Source of the DNA: RPQJ01 sp041910015
Lineage (GTDB): Bacteria; Pseudomonadota; Gammaproteobacteria; Steroidobacterales; Steroidobacteraceae
Assembly: GCA_041910015.1 (NCBI GenBank)
Contig: JAYRRR010000031.1
Coordinates: forward strand, 1 to 64,000
Direction of reading: 5' to 3'
Length of the DNA stretch: 64,000 nucleotides
Each line of letters begins with the position of its first letter. The stretch's first letter is position 1. The translations under genes and the position numbers were made by a program. Shown here in pieces: positions 10,688 to 18,499 of this stretch. The notes under the pieces are model-generated. The model was not told the DNA's origin and made no database searches. It was given only the letters and a program-made list of their open reading frames with translations.

Positions 10688-11160
10688 GCGCGACCACGCA
10701 GCGACCGTTCCGCGTCCTGGGCATTCAGCAGATCGCGATCGGCGGCCCGAGCAAGGCGCGGCTGCGTGCGCTTTGGGTGGACCTGTTCGGTCTCGAGGTG
10801 ACGGGCACGTTCCGTTCCGCGCGCGAGAACGTCGACGAGGACATCTGCAGCCTGGGGCGTGGCCCGACCAGGGTCGAGGTCGACCTGATGGAGCCGATCG
10901 ATCCGGACGGCAAGCCCGCCGTGCACACGACGCCGCTGAACCACATCGGCCTCTGGGTCGACGACCTGCCCCGGGCCGTCGAGTGGCTCACGGCGCAGGG
11001 CCTGCGCTTCGCGCCGGGCGGCATCCGGCGCGGCGCGGCCGGTCACGACATCTGTTTCGTGCACCCGAAGGGCAACGACCAGTTCCCGGTCAGCGGGGAA
11101 GGCGTGCTGATCGAACTGGTGCAGGCGCCGCCCGAGGTCGTCGCGGCGCTCGGGGAATAG
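10684..11160 (+). CDS. mce: VOC-family protein, probable methylmalonyl-CoA epimerase
   Basis: The 158-residue protein has the paired beta-alpha-beta-beta-beta modules of the vicinal-oxygen-chelate fold: IQQIAIGG near residue 15 and NHIGLWVDDL near 86 supply the two metal-side strands, and VLIELVQAPPE closes the second module. The epimerase converts the (S)-methylmalonyl-CoA made by PccAB into the (R) form used by the mutase, the only step otherwise missing from this operon. ATG 10684 overlaps the pccA stop. The assignment leans on gene context; the protein is slightly longer than classic epimerases (about 135-150 residues), and other VOC activities are possible. Confidence 0.7.
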   Translation: MSATTQRPFRVLGIQQIAIGGPSKARLRALWVDLFGLEVTGTFRSARENVDEDICSLGRGPTRVEVDLMEPIDPDGKPAVHTTPLNHIGLWVDDLPRAVEWLTAQGLRFAPGGIRRGAAGHDICFVHPKGNDQFPVSGEGVLIELVQAPPEVVAALGE

Positions 11161-11209
11161 AAAAAAGGGGCGCCGACTCGCGTCGACGCCCCTCCCTGCA
11201 GAGCAGGGA
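11161..11209 (-). terminator. Rho-independent terminator of the TonB receptor gene
   Basis: On the minus strand, just past the receptor stop codon, a 7-bp hairpin (TCCCTGC/GCAGGGA, 11193-11209) is followed by a larger one (GGGGCG..CGCCCC with an inner CGAC/GTCG and one mismatch, 11167-11192) and then six T residues (the A run at 11161-11166). The T run lies on the receptor side, so the main direction is minus; the stem also sits at the 3' end of the propionate operon. Confidence 0.85.
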
Positions 11210-11220
11210 TCAGCCGGACT

Positions 11221-13587
11221 TCACCACTTGTAGGTGGCGGTCAGCAGCCAGGTCCGCGGGTCGATCCAGTTGGTCGTGCGGAACATGCTGAAGTCGATGC
11301 CCTGCATCCGCTCGTCGGCGTCGGTCAGGTTCTTCACGAACAGCGACAGGTCGAGCGTGCCCGGCCCGGCGGGAATGTCCGCGAACAGCAGGCGCATGTT
11401 CAACAGGTCGGTCGCCGGGAGCTGGTCGGCTGCCGCCGAGTAGGCTCCACCCGCATCCGGGGCCGTCAGATCCTTGTTCACTGCATACAGGTAATAGCTG
11501 TCCATGTACGTGTAATCGAGGATCAGCCGCAGGTTGCCGTACTCCGTCGCGAGCAAGCGGCCGTCCAGGTTCACACCGATCGTGTTTTCGGGCGAGTAGG
11601 CAGGCAGGCGGTTGTCCGCCGTATCGATGACCGGCCGGCCGGGAATGTTCAGCGCGTTGTCCATGTACTTGTCGAATTCCCCGTCCAGGTACCCGTAGTT
11701 GAACCCGACCGTCCAGCCGTCGGTCAGCAGCAGCCGGGTCTCGAGTTCGAAGCCCTGCCGTGTCGCCTCGCCGGCGTTCTGCAGGATCGACTGCGTCGTG
11801 CCGGGGATGAGCACCGTCGTCTGCATGTCGGTGAGGTCGGTGTAGAACAGCGTGGCGTTGACGATGGCCCGGCCGTCCCACAGCGTCGACTTGGCGCCGA
11901 TCTCGTAGGACATGGAGAATTCGGGCGCGTACGGAGTCGTGACCAACGGGTTGATCAGCTCGGAGCTGAAGCCGCCGCTCTTGAAGCCGCGCGCCACCCG
12001 CGCGAAGAAGTTCAGGTTCTCGGTGGGCTTGTACGAGATTGCCGCCATCGGCGTCGTACCGGTGAAATCCTCGCTGTAGCTCGTCTTCGGCAGACACGAA
12101 ACCCGGGCCGCGGCGCAGGCCGCCGGGTTGTCCGTCACGAACGCACCCTTGTAGCCGCTGGTGAGCCACTGGTGCGTGTAGCCGTCGCGCGTTTCCTCGG
12201 TGTAGCGGAGGCCTGCGGTCAGCGTCCAGCGATCGACGAACTCCCAGTCGACCTGTCCGTAGATTGCCTTGGCCTCGGTGTTGGCCGTGTACTCCACTTC
12301 GAGCGGCCCCTGGCCGAACATGCTGAAATTCTGCGGGTCCGTCGTCTTGCCGTCATCCGTGAAGTAGTACAGCCCCGCGACGTAGTTCACCCGGTCGTGG
12401 CTGCCGAGCCATTGCAGCTCGTGCGACTGCTGCTCGTAGTCGGTCATGCGGTCGTAGACGGAGGACATGCCCCAGGGGAACGCGAAGGGCGTGCCCGGCA
12501 GCACCGTGATGACGCTGAGCGGCGTGCCGTTGATCGATTGCTGGTCGTCGTAGGTCACCTGGCGGTCCGAGAAGATGTACTTCAGGTTCTCCGTGTCGTT
12601 CACCTGCCAGTTGAGCACGGCCGTGTGGGCCTTCGAATCGCTGCGCTCCCAGACGTGGAAGCCGGCCGGCGTGCTCACCTTGTCGGGCCTCGAGGTTTCC
12701 ACGTAGGGCGTCATCGCGCCCTGGATCGCCGTGCCCAGCACGGGACCAAACATGCTCGGGAACGTCCCTGCCCAGCCGTTCATCGAGTAGAGGCTGGTCA
12801 CGATCGGCGTGTTGTCTGACTTGGAATAGTCGTATGAGTACAGGAAACTGAAGTTGTCCGTGAAGTCGAACTTCAGCGCGACACGGTACGCTTCCTTGTC
12901 GAGCTCGCCCATGTCCTCGGGGCCCGTCGTGTTCTCGGCCCAGCCGTCCATCGTTTCCTTGCGCGCGGCAAGGCTCGCGCTCAGGGGGCCCCACTTCGGC
13001 AGGTCCATGTTCAGCCTGCCGATCCAGTGGTTGTAGTCACCGCCCGAGATTTCCGCACGGCCACCAAACTCGCCCGACGGCTGGCGGGAAATGAAATTGA
13101 CCGCGCCGCCTTCGGTATTGCGCCCGAACAGCGTGCCCTGCGGACCGCGCAGGATCTCGATGCGTTCGATGTCCACGACGTCCATGACGCCGCCCTGCGA
13201 CTTGCCCAGATAGACGCCGTCGAGGTACAGGCCGACCGGTGAGTCGACCCAGATCGCCGGCTGCCCCGTGATCGCTCCGCGGATGCCGACCGTGGCGATG
13301 CCGGCGGAGCCCGGATTGGGGCGCGAGAAGAGGTTCGGGGCCGAGGCGCTGAGGTCGAGTGTGCTCTGGATGCCACGCGTCTCGAGTTCATTCGCCGTGA
13401 TGGCGGTGATCGCGAGGGGCACCTCCTGCAGCTTTTCCTCGCGTCGCTGGGCCGTGACGACGACCTCTTCCAGTGTGCCGGAAGACGAGGCGCCGTCCTG
13501 CTGTGCGACCGCGGGCCCGGCTTGCGCGCCGAGAGCGATGGCCGAGGCCCCGAGACACCACTTGATCGTGGCGTGCAATGAACGCAT
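11221..13587 (-). CDS. TonB-dependent outer-membrane receptor
   Basis: TonB-dependent receptors import large or scarce solutes across the outer membrane using energy from TonB-ExbBD. The 788-residue protein has a signal peptide (residues 1-28, ending AVA), a TonB box LEEVVVTAQ at about 39-47, a plug domain with ERIEILRGPQGTLFGRNTEGGAVN near 125-150, and a beta-barrel ending in TYKW. I chose ATG 13587 because the signal peptide starts there and AGGGGG lies 11 nt upstream. The plug resembles the sterol/terpenoid-type receptors abundant in sphingomonads and steroid degraders more than siderophore receptors, but the ligand cannot be read. It is divergent from the SDR/amidase pair. Confidence 0.9.
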   Translation of the reverse strand: MRSLHATIKWCLGASAIALGAQAGPAVAQQDGASSSGTLEEVVVTAQRREEKLQEVPLAITAITANELETRGIQSTLDLSASAPNLFSRPNPGSAGIATVGIRGAITGQPAIWVDSPVGLYLDGVYLGKSQGGVMDVVDIERIEILRGPQGTLFGRNTEGGAVNFISRQPSGEFGGRAEISGGDYNHWIGRLNMDLPKWGPLSASLAARKETMDGWAENTTGPEDMGELDKEAYRVALKFDFTDNFSFLYSYDYSKSDNTPIVTSLYSMNGWAGTFPSMFGPVLGTAIQGAMTPYVETSRPDKVSTPAGFHVWERSDSKAHTAVLNWQVNDTENLKYIFSDRQVTYDDQQSINGTPLSVITVLPGTPFAFPWGMSSVYDRMTDYEQQSHELQWLGSHDRVNYVAGLYYFTDDGKTTDPQNFSMFGQGPLEVEYTANTEAKAIYGQVDWEFVDRWTLTAGLRYTEETRDGYTHQWLTSGYKGAFVTDNPAACAAARVSCLPKTSYSEDFTGTTPMAAISYKPTENLNFFARVARGFKSGGFSSELINPLVTTPYAPEFSMSYEIGAKSTLWDGRAIVNATLFYTDLTDMQTTVLIPGTTQSILQNAGEATRQGFELETRLLLTDGWTVGFNYGYLDGEFDKYMDNALNIPGRPVIDTADNRLPAYSPENTIGVNLDGRLLATEYGNLRLILDYTYMDSYYLYAVNKDLTAPDAGGAYSAAADQLPATDLLNMRLLFADIPAGPGTLDLSLFVKNLTDADERMQGIDFSMFRTTNWIDPRTWLLTATYKW

Positions 13588-13753
13588 AGGTGTTGTCCCC
13601 CTGGTGTGAAACTGTGGATCCGCAGCGTTGTCGCGCGCGCGCTGCATCTTGGCCAGCCGGCTCTGCCAGCTGCTCGCGTTGCGCCCGCGTCATTCCGCCG
13701 CGGCTGAATTTAGTGGTTGGTACCTTGCGGAAGATACCCTCAATCGGACTATG

Positions 13754-13786
13754 TTGCGTGCGCGCAAATGTCATGTTGCACTGCAA
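13754..13786. promoter_or_regulatory. two palindromes in the receptor/SDR divergent promoter region
   Basis: Within the 282-bp gap between the receptor and SDR genes are two related palindromes: TTGCGTGCGCGCAA (arms TTGCG/CGCAA, 13754-13767) and TTGCACTGCAA (13776-13786). They share TTGC/GCAA ends and sit about one DNA turn and a half apart, as adjacent operator sites would. No dedicated regulator gene is adjacent. The remainder of the gap shows no gene. Confidence 0.35.
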
Positions 13787-13869
13787 GGGATAGCTGGGGT
13801 TTGAATCCGCGGGCGCCGGGTCGCTAGCATGTCCGTCCACCGCGGGTCGCGCGCAGTTGGCAGGAGTGC

Positions 13870-14640
13870 ATGGTGCAACACAGCCCCTATTCCGTCGCCG
13901 GGAGGACCGCCCTCGTGACCGGCGCCTCCCGTGGCATTGGGCTCGCCGTCGCCGAACTGCTCGTCGAGCAGGGCGCCGAGGTGATCCTGAGCGCGCGCCG
14001 GCAAGAGACGCTCGACATGGCTGCCGCCGAGCTGCGCGCGAAGGGGGGCAAGGTCCATGCCATCGCAGCGCATGTCGGACGCATGGAAGAAGTGCGTCAG
14101 CTCGTCGCGACGCTGGACGAGCGCGGGCTCGCCGTCGACATCCTGGTCAACAACGCCGGCATCAGCCCGCCGCATGCCGAGTCGCTCGCCGACACGACCG
14201 AGGCCCTGTGGGACAAGGTCATGGACGTCAACCTCAAGGGGCCGTTCTTCCTGAGCGGCGCGCTCGGCAAGCGCATGGCTGCGCGCGGACGCGGCAGCAT
14301 CATCAACATCAGCACCACGTCCGCGCTCATGGCGCAGCCGGGCCTCGGCGTGTACTGCGTATCCAAGGCTGGCCTGAACATGGTGACGCGCAGTTTCGCG
14401 CGCGAGTTCGGTCCGCAGGGTGTGCGTGTCAATGCGATTTCCTGCGGCGTGATCCGCACGGCGATGGGGGATCACACGCTCAACGATCCCGGGCGCCTCG
14501 CCGACATGATGAAGATCAACCCGCTGAAGCGGGCGGGTCTTCCGGAAGAGGTGGCGCGCGCCGTACTCTTCTTCGCGAGCGACGCCTCGAGTTACTCGAC
14601 CGGCACCATCTTCCAGGTCGACGGCGGCGTGCTGAGCTGA
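13870..14640 (+). CDS. short-chain dehydrogenase/reductase
   Basis: A classical SDR of 256 residues: the NAD(P)-binding TGASRGIG motif near residue 18, NNAG near 93, and the catalytic YxxxK pair Y162/K166, with the C-terminal IFQVDGGVLS typical of the family. It would oxidise an alcohol or reduce a ketone on a soluble substrate. AGGAG lies just upstream of ATG 13870; a GTG three bases later would have better spacing. It is followed after 11 nt by the amidase, suggesting an operon. The substrate is unknown; the relatives closest by motif include gluconate 5-dehydrogenase and 3-oxoacyl-ACP reductase types. Confidence 0.85.
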   Translation: MVQHSPYSVAGRTALVTGASRGIGLAVAELLVEQGAEVILSARRQETLDMAAAELRAKGGKVHAIAAHVGRMEEVRQLVATLDERGLAVDILVNNAGISPPHAESLADTTEALWDKVMDVNLKGPFFLSGALGKRMAARGRGSIINISTTSALMAQPGLGVYCVSKAGLNMVTRSFAREFGPQGVRVNAISCGVIRTAMGDHTLNDPGRLADMMKINPLKRAGLPEEVARAVLFFASDASSYSTGTIFQVDGGVLS

Positions 14641-14651
14641 GGGGCGGGCGC

Positions 14652-16241
14652 ATGAATGAAACGCGACACGCAGAGCCGCGCGCGGTCGGCGACGCGGCTT
14701 CAGCCGACGACACCGGGACCGGGCACGGCCTGATGCACCGGCGTGCATTCCTGCGCGCGAGCGGCAGCCTGCTCGCGGGTCTTGCGATCGGCCGGCCCGC
14801 GGGCGCGAAACTGGCGTCGCTGTCGCACGACGAGTATGCGCGGCACGATGCCGTGGCGCTGGCGGAACTGATCCGCAGGCGCGAGGTCAGCGCGGCCGAA
14901 GTGCTCGAAGCCGCCATTGCGCGCACCGAGGCCGTCAATCCGGTCATCAATGCCATCGTCCTGAAGCACTACGAACTGGCGCGCAGTGCGACCATGAATA
15001 CCGCGTCGTCGGGCGCGCTGGGCGGTGTGCCGTTCCTGCTCAAGGACCTCGGCATCTACATGAAGGGCACGGTCACGACCGGCGGCAGTGCCTTTTTCCG
15101 CGATGCCGTCGCGGGCTTCGACAGCACCCTGCTGCAGCGTTACCGGCGCGGGGGGCTCGTGGTCTTCGGCAAGACCGCGAGTCCCGAATTCGGGCAGACC
15201 GCCACGACGGAGTCGCGACTGTGGGGCCTGACGCGCAATCCCTGGAACCTCAGGCACTCGACCGGTGGATCCTCGGGCGGTGCGGCGGCGGCGGTGGCAG
15301 CGGGCATCGTGCCCGCGGCTCACGCGAACGACGGTGGCGGCTCGATCCGCATCCCGGCGTCGAACTGCGGGTTGTTCGGCCTCAAGCCGAGCCGGGGTCG
15401 CAATCCGGCCGGGCCGGACGCGATCGAAGGCTGGATGGGTCTCGCGGTCGACCACGTGATCACGCGGTCGGTGCGCGATTCCGCGTTGCTGCTCGACGTC
15501 GAGCAGGGGCCCGAACCGGGCAGCCGCGTCTCGCCGCCGGTCGGTGCGGCGAGCTACGCGGCCGGTCACCGGCAGTCTCCGGGAAGACTGCGCATCGCGC
15601 TCTGGGACACGCACATCTACGGCGGCGTCGTGCATCCGGATTGCAGGGAGGCCCTGGCGCAGGCCGCACGGCTCTGCGAGTCGCTCGGGCACGTCGTCGA
15701 GCCGGCCGCGCCACCCTTGCCGGTGCGCGAGATGGGCATCGCCATGGGCACGGTGACCGCCACGGCCCTGCTGGCGACGGTGCGCGACCGTGAAAGTGCG
15801 CTCGGCCGTCGCGTGACCGAGGCCGACCTCGAACGGCTCAACTGGCGCACTCTGCAGGAGGCGACCGGCAAGACGGGCGAGGACGTGTACCGGGCTCGCG
15901 CCGCGTTCGATCAGGTCGGCGTCGTGCTCGACCAGTTCCTCGCGCGCTACGACCTCATCCTGTCGCCCACCACGGCGGTGCCACCGCCGAAGCTCGGCGA
16001 GATGTCGCTCGACCAGCCGTACGAGTCGTTCGTGCGCGCCGTGATCGACGCGAGTCCGTTCACGACGGCGTTCAACATGGGCGGCCACCCCGCGATGACG
16101 GTGCCGCTGCACTGGAACCGCGAGGGCCTGCCGATCGGCACGCAGTTCGCCGGCCGCTTCGGCGACGAGCTGACGCTGCTCCGGCTCGCAGCCCAGCTCG
16201 AGCAAGCCGCGCCCTGGTCGGCACGGCGCCCCCCGCTGTAG
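14652..16241 (+). CDS. Tat-exported amidase-signature hydrolase
   Basis: The 529-residue protein belongs to the amidase signature family, which cleaves amides with a Ser-cisSer-Lys triad: K131 (LLKDL), S208 in the GGSSGG loop and S231 in GGGSIRIPA. Residues 29-52 form a twin-arginine signal (HRRAFLRASG followed by a hydrophobic stretch and AGA), so the folded enzyme probably acts in the periplasm. A second in-frame ATG at 14733 (MHRRAFL) would give a shorter, more normal signal peptide. The usual GSD before the nucleophile region is replaced by AND. It lies 11 nt after the SDR. The natural amide is not known. Confidence 0.85.
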   Translation: MNETRHAEPRAVGDAASADDTGTGHGLMHRRAFLRASGSLLAGLAIGRPAGAKLASLSHDEYARHDAVALAELIRRREVSAAEVLEAAIARTEAVNPVINAIVLKHYELARSATMNTASSGALGGVPFLLKDLGIYMKGTVTTGGSAFFRDAVAGFDSTLLQRYRRGGLVVFGKTASPEFGQTATTESRLWGLTRNPWNLRHSTGGSSGGAAAAVAAGIVPAAHANDGGGSIRIPASNCGLFGLKPSRGRNPAGPDAIEGWMGLAVDHVITRSVRDSALLLDVEQGPEPGSRVSPPVGAASYAAGHRQSPGRLRIALWDTHIYGGVVHPDCREALAQAARLCESLGHVVEPAAPPLPVREMGIAMGTVTATALLATVRDRESALGRRVTEADLERLNWRTLQEATGKTGEDVYRARAAFDQVGVVLDQFLARYDLILSPTTAVPPPKLGEMSLDQPYESFVRAVIDASPFTTAFNMGGHPAMTVPLHWNREGLPIGTQFAGRFGDELTLLRLAAQLEQAAPWSARRPPL

Positions 16242-16261
16242 GCCGGCACGGCAGGGGGGCG

Positions 16262-16738
16262 TCAACGCTCCTGTGGACGCTGGTAGTTCGACGGCACCGG
16301 CAGCGGGACGGCCAGGTGCTCGCTCAGGTTGCCGAACATCTCGGTGCCGATGCGGCGCTCCGTGAACCGCCACCGGCCGTCGACCTTCGCGAAGCGGTCC
16401 AGGTAGTCGCCGGCGATGACGGGCTGCAGCGGCAGCGTCCGCGTCTGCTGCATCACGCACACGTAGCTCTCCGCGCGGGCGGTCCCGTCGTCTTCCGGCT
16501 CGATGATCAGGTTGGTCACGAAGTGGCGGGTTCGTGGCGTCCCGTTCTCGTAGGCGATCGTGTGCTTGCGCCACGTCGTCGCGACCCGTTGCGGGTCCGA
16601 GCGCGCGACCAGTTTGCCCTGCGAGTACAGGTCGGCGTGCGCGAACAGGCGTCCGACGCCGTCGAAATCGCCACGGTCCAGGAGCCGGGCGTAACCGAAC
16701 ACGAGGTTCTGGATCGAGAAGTAGTCTTCGGCCTGCAT
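16262..16738 (-). CDS. SnoaL-like / NTF2-fold protein
   Basis: A 158-residue SnoaL_4-type protein: an N-terminal helix (EDYFSIQNLVFGYARLLDRGDF), a central RTRHFVTNLIIE strand and the family's DGRWRFTERRI near the C-terminus. Of two close ATGs (16744 and 16738), 16738 is preferred because GAGGA then sits 6 nt upstream. It converges on the amidase stop with a 20-nt gap. It is similar in type to the product of 1151-1594 but not a close copy by eye. Such proteins isomerise, hydrate or cyclise ring compounds, or serve as small subunits; no function can be assigned. Confidence 0.75.
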   Translation of the reverse strand: MQAEDYFSIQNLVFGYARLLDRGDFDGVGRLFAHADLYSQGKLVARSDPQRVATTWRKHTIAYENGTPRTRHFVTNLIIEPEDDGTARAESYVCVMQQTRTLPLQPVIAGDYLDRFAKVDGRWRFTERRIGTEMFGNLSEHLAVPLPVPSNYQRPQER

Positions 16739-17080
16739 GCGCATTCCTCGCTGACGGCCAGGGGTCCGGACGCGGCCAGAGGACAGCCGCGACATGGGTC
16801 ATCAGACCCGACGATCGCGACGATCGCAAGGCGCGCCCCGGGTCCATCGACGCGACATCCGGAGCGTGGCCGGGCCGTCCGCGCCGACCGTCGGGTTCGG
16901 GCGGGCCCGAGGCTGAGTTGCGATGCGCACGCGTTGACCATAGTCCGCATTGACGATGCCGCCGGTGCTGCCTCGTCCAGACTGATGCCTGTGTCCGTCG
17001 CAACGCCGCAGGGGATGAGCGTTGCAGTGCCGGTCGTGCGACGGAACCGACTTCTGCAAATCGAAGCAAGGGGATCCCAC
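16739..17080. other. 342-bp divergent intergenic region
   Basis: The gap between the SnoaL-like gene (minus) and the DUF1329 gene (plus) contains no credible coding sequence. It holds a short direct repeat (GACGATCGC twice, about 16810-16827) and a ribosome-binding AAGGGGA just before the DUF1329 ATG. Promoters for both directions are expected here, but I see no convincing -35/-10 pair. Confidence 0.5.
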
Positions 17081-18478
17081 ATGTTCAGAGCCAGACCCGG
17101 CGCCGCCGCCGTGGCCGCTGCAGCCGTTGCGCTGTTTGCGGCGGACACCGCTTCCGCGAAGGTATCGCAGGCCGAGGCCGACAGGCTCGGCAAGGACCTC
17201 ACCTGTGTCGGGGCCGAGAAGGCCGGCAACCAGGCAGGCACGATCCCCGAGTTCTCGGGCAAGTGGCTCGGCACGCCGCCGGGGGTCCAGTACACGCCGA
17301 ACGTCGGCCAGCACCCGGTCGATCCGTATCCGAACGACAAGCCGCTGTTCGTCATCACGGCGCAGAACCTGTCGCAGTACGCGGCCTACCTGACCGACGG
17401 CCAGAAGGCGATGTTCGCCAAGTATCCGCAGTCGTTCCGCATGCCCGTCTACCCGGGCCGCCGCGATTTCCGCTACCCGGATTTCGTCTGCGCGGCGGCG
17501 AAGAAGAACGCGGTCTCGGCCGAGAGCACGGACGGCGGCATGGGTCTGAAGGGGGCGGTCATTGGTTCCTCGCCGTTCCCGATTCCCCAGAACGGCGCCG
17601 AGCTGCTCTGGAACCAGTCGCTGCCGTGGCGCGCCGCCACCGAGAAAACCGTCCGCGACTTCGCCAACGTGTTGCCCGATGGCACGGTGAGCTGGGGACG
17701 TATGCGCAATGACAACCTGAGCACGGTGACCGACCCGAAGGACGTCGGCAAGCCCATCGAGCTGCACGACGGGATCATGGCGCTGTCGATCAACCTGACG
17801 CTGTTGCCGGAGCGCGACAAGGGCAACCTGAGCATCTCCCAGGAGCCGGTCAGCTTCGTCAAGGACAAGCGCCTCGCCTGGCAGTACAACCCGGGCACGC
17901 GCCGGGTGCGTCAGCTTCCCGAGTTCGGCTTCGATCAGCCGATGGGCGGGTCCGGCAACAAGATGACCATCGACTCCGACCGGCTCTTCAACGGCTCGCC
18001 CGAGCGCTACGACTGGAAGATGGTCGGCAAGCGCGAGATCTACGTGCCGGCCAACAACTACCGCGTTCATGCGAAGGGTGTGAAGTACGCCGACCTGCTG
18101 AAGAAGAACCACGCCAATCCCGACTACGAACGCTATGAGCTGCGACGCGTGTGGGTGCTCGAAGCCACGCTGAAGAAGGGCTACCGTCACCTTTACGGCC
18201 GGCGCGTACTGTTCATCGACGAGGACACATGGCATTCGCTCATGAGTGACTTCTACGACGCGCGCGGGCAACTCTGGCAGTGGGCGTTCATCAATTACTA
18301 CTACGCCTTCGACATGCAGGCCTGGCATGCGGGCACGAGCTTCTATCACGACCTGAACTCCGGCGGCTATGTCGGCTACAACATGTTCCAGGAGCGGGAC
18401 AAGGGGCCGATCATCAACGACTTCAAACTCAAGCGCGAGATGTTCACGCCGGAAGCGGCGCGCTCCATCGGCACCTGA
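17081..18478 (+). CDS. DUF1329 family protein (LolA-like fold, envelope)
   Basis: The 465-residue protein starts with a signal peptide (about 1-26, ending ASA) and continues with the DUF1329 domain, recognisable by KWLGTPP, GSSPFPIPQNG, the central RRVRQLPEFGFDQPMGG segment and RRVLFIDEDTW near the C-terminus. DUF1329 proteins are predicted periplasmic or outer-membrane lipoprotein-carrier-like proteins and are nearly always paired with a DUF1302 beta-barrel, as here (next gene, 21 nt away). In pseudomonads such pairs occur beside steroid, bile-salt, alkane or lipid catabolism genes and RND exporters. The frame is open far upstream, but the signal peptide and an AAGGGGA motif fix ATG 17081. 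Confidence 0.85.
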   Translation: MFRARPGAAAVAAAAVALFAADTASAKVSQAEADRLGKDLTCVGAEKAGNQAGTIPEFSGKWLGTPPGVQYTPNVGQHPVDPYPNDKPLFVITAQNLSQYAAYLTDGQKAMFAKYPQSFRMPVYPGRRDFRYPDFVCAAAKKNAVSAESTDGGMGLKGAVIGSSPFPIPQNGAELLWNQSLPWRAATEKTVRDFANVLPDGTVSWGRMRNDNLSTVTDPKDVGKPIELHDGIMALSINLTLLPERDKGNLSISQEPVSFVKDKRLAWQYNPGTRRVRQLPEFGFDQPMGGSGNKMTIDSDRLFNGSPERYDWKMVGKREIYVPANNYRVHAKGVKYADLLKKNHANPDYERYELRRVWVLEATLKKGYRHLYGRRVLFIDEDTWHSLMSDFYDARGQLWQWAFINYYYAFDMQAWHAGTSFYHDLNSGGYVGYNMFQERDKGPIINDFKLKREMFTPEAARSIGT

Positions 18479-18499
18479 CACGCCCTCCCGGAGACGACG

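Noticed and set aside
13857..14651. Upstream extension of the amidase frame through the SDR gene
   Set aside because: The first part is an out-of-frame reading of the SDR. Amidase homology and the Tat signal begin after ATG 14652.
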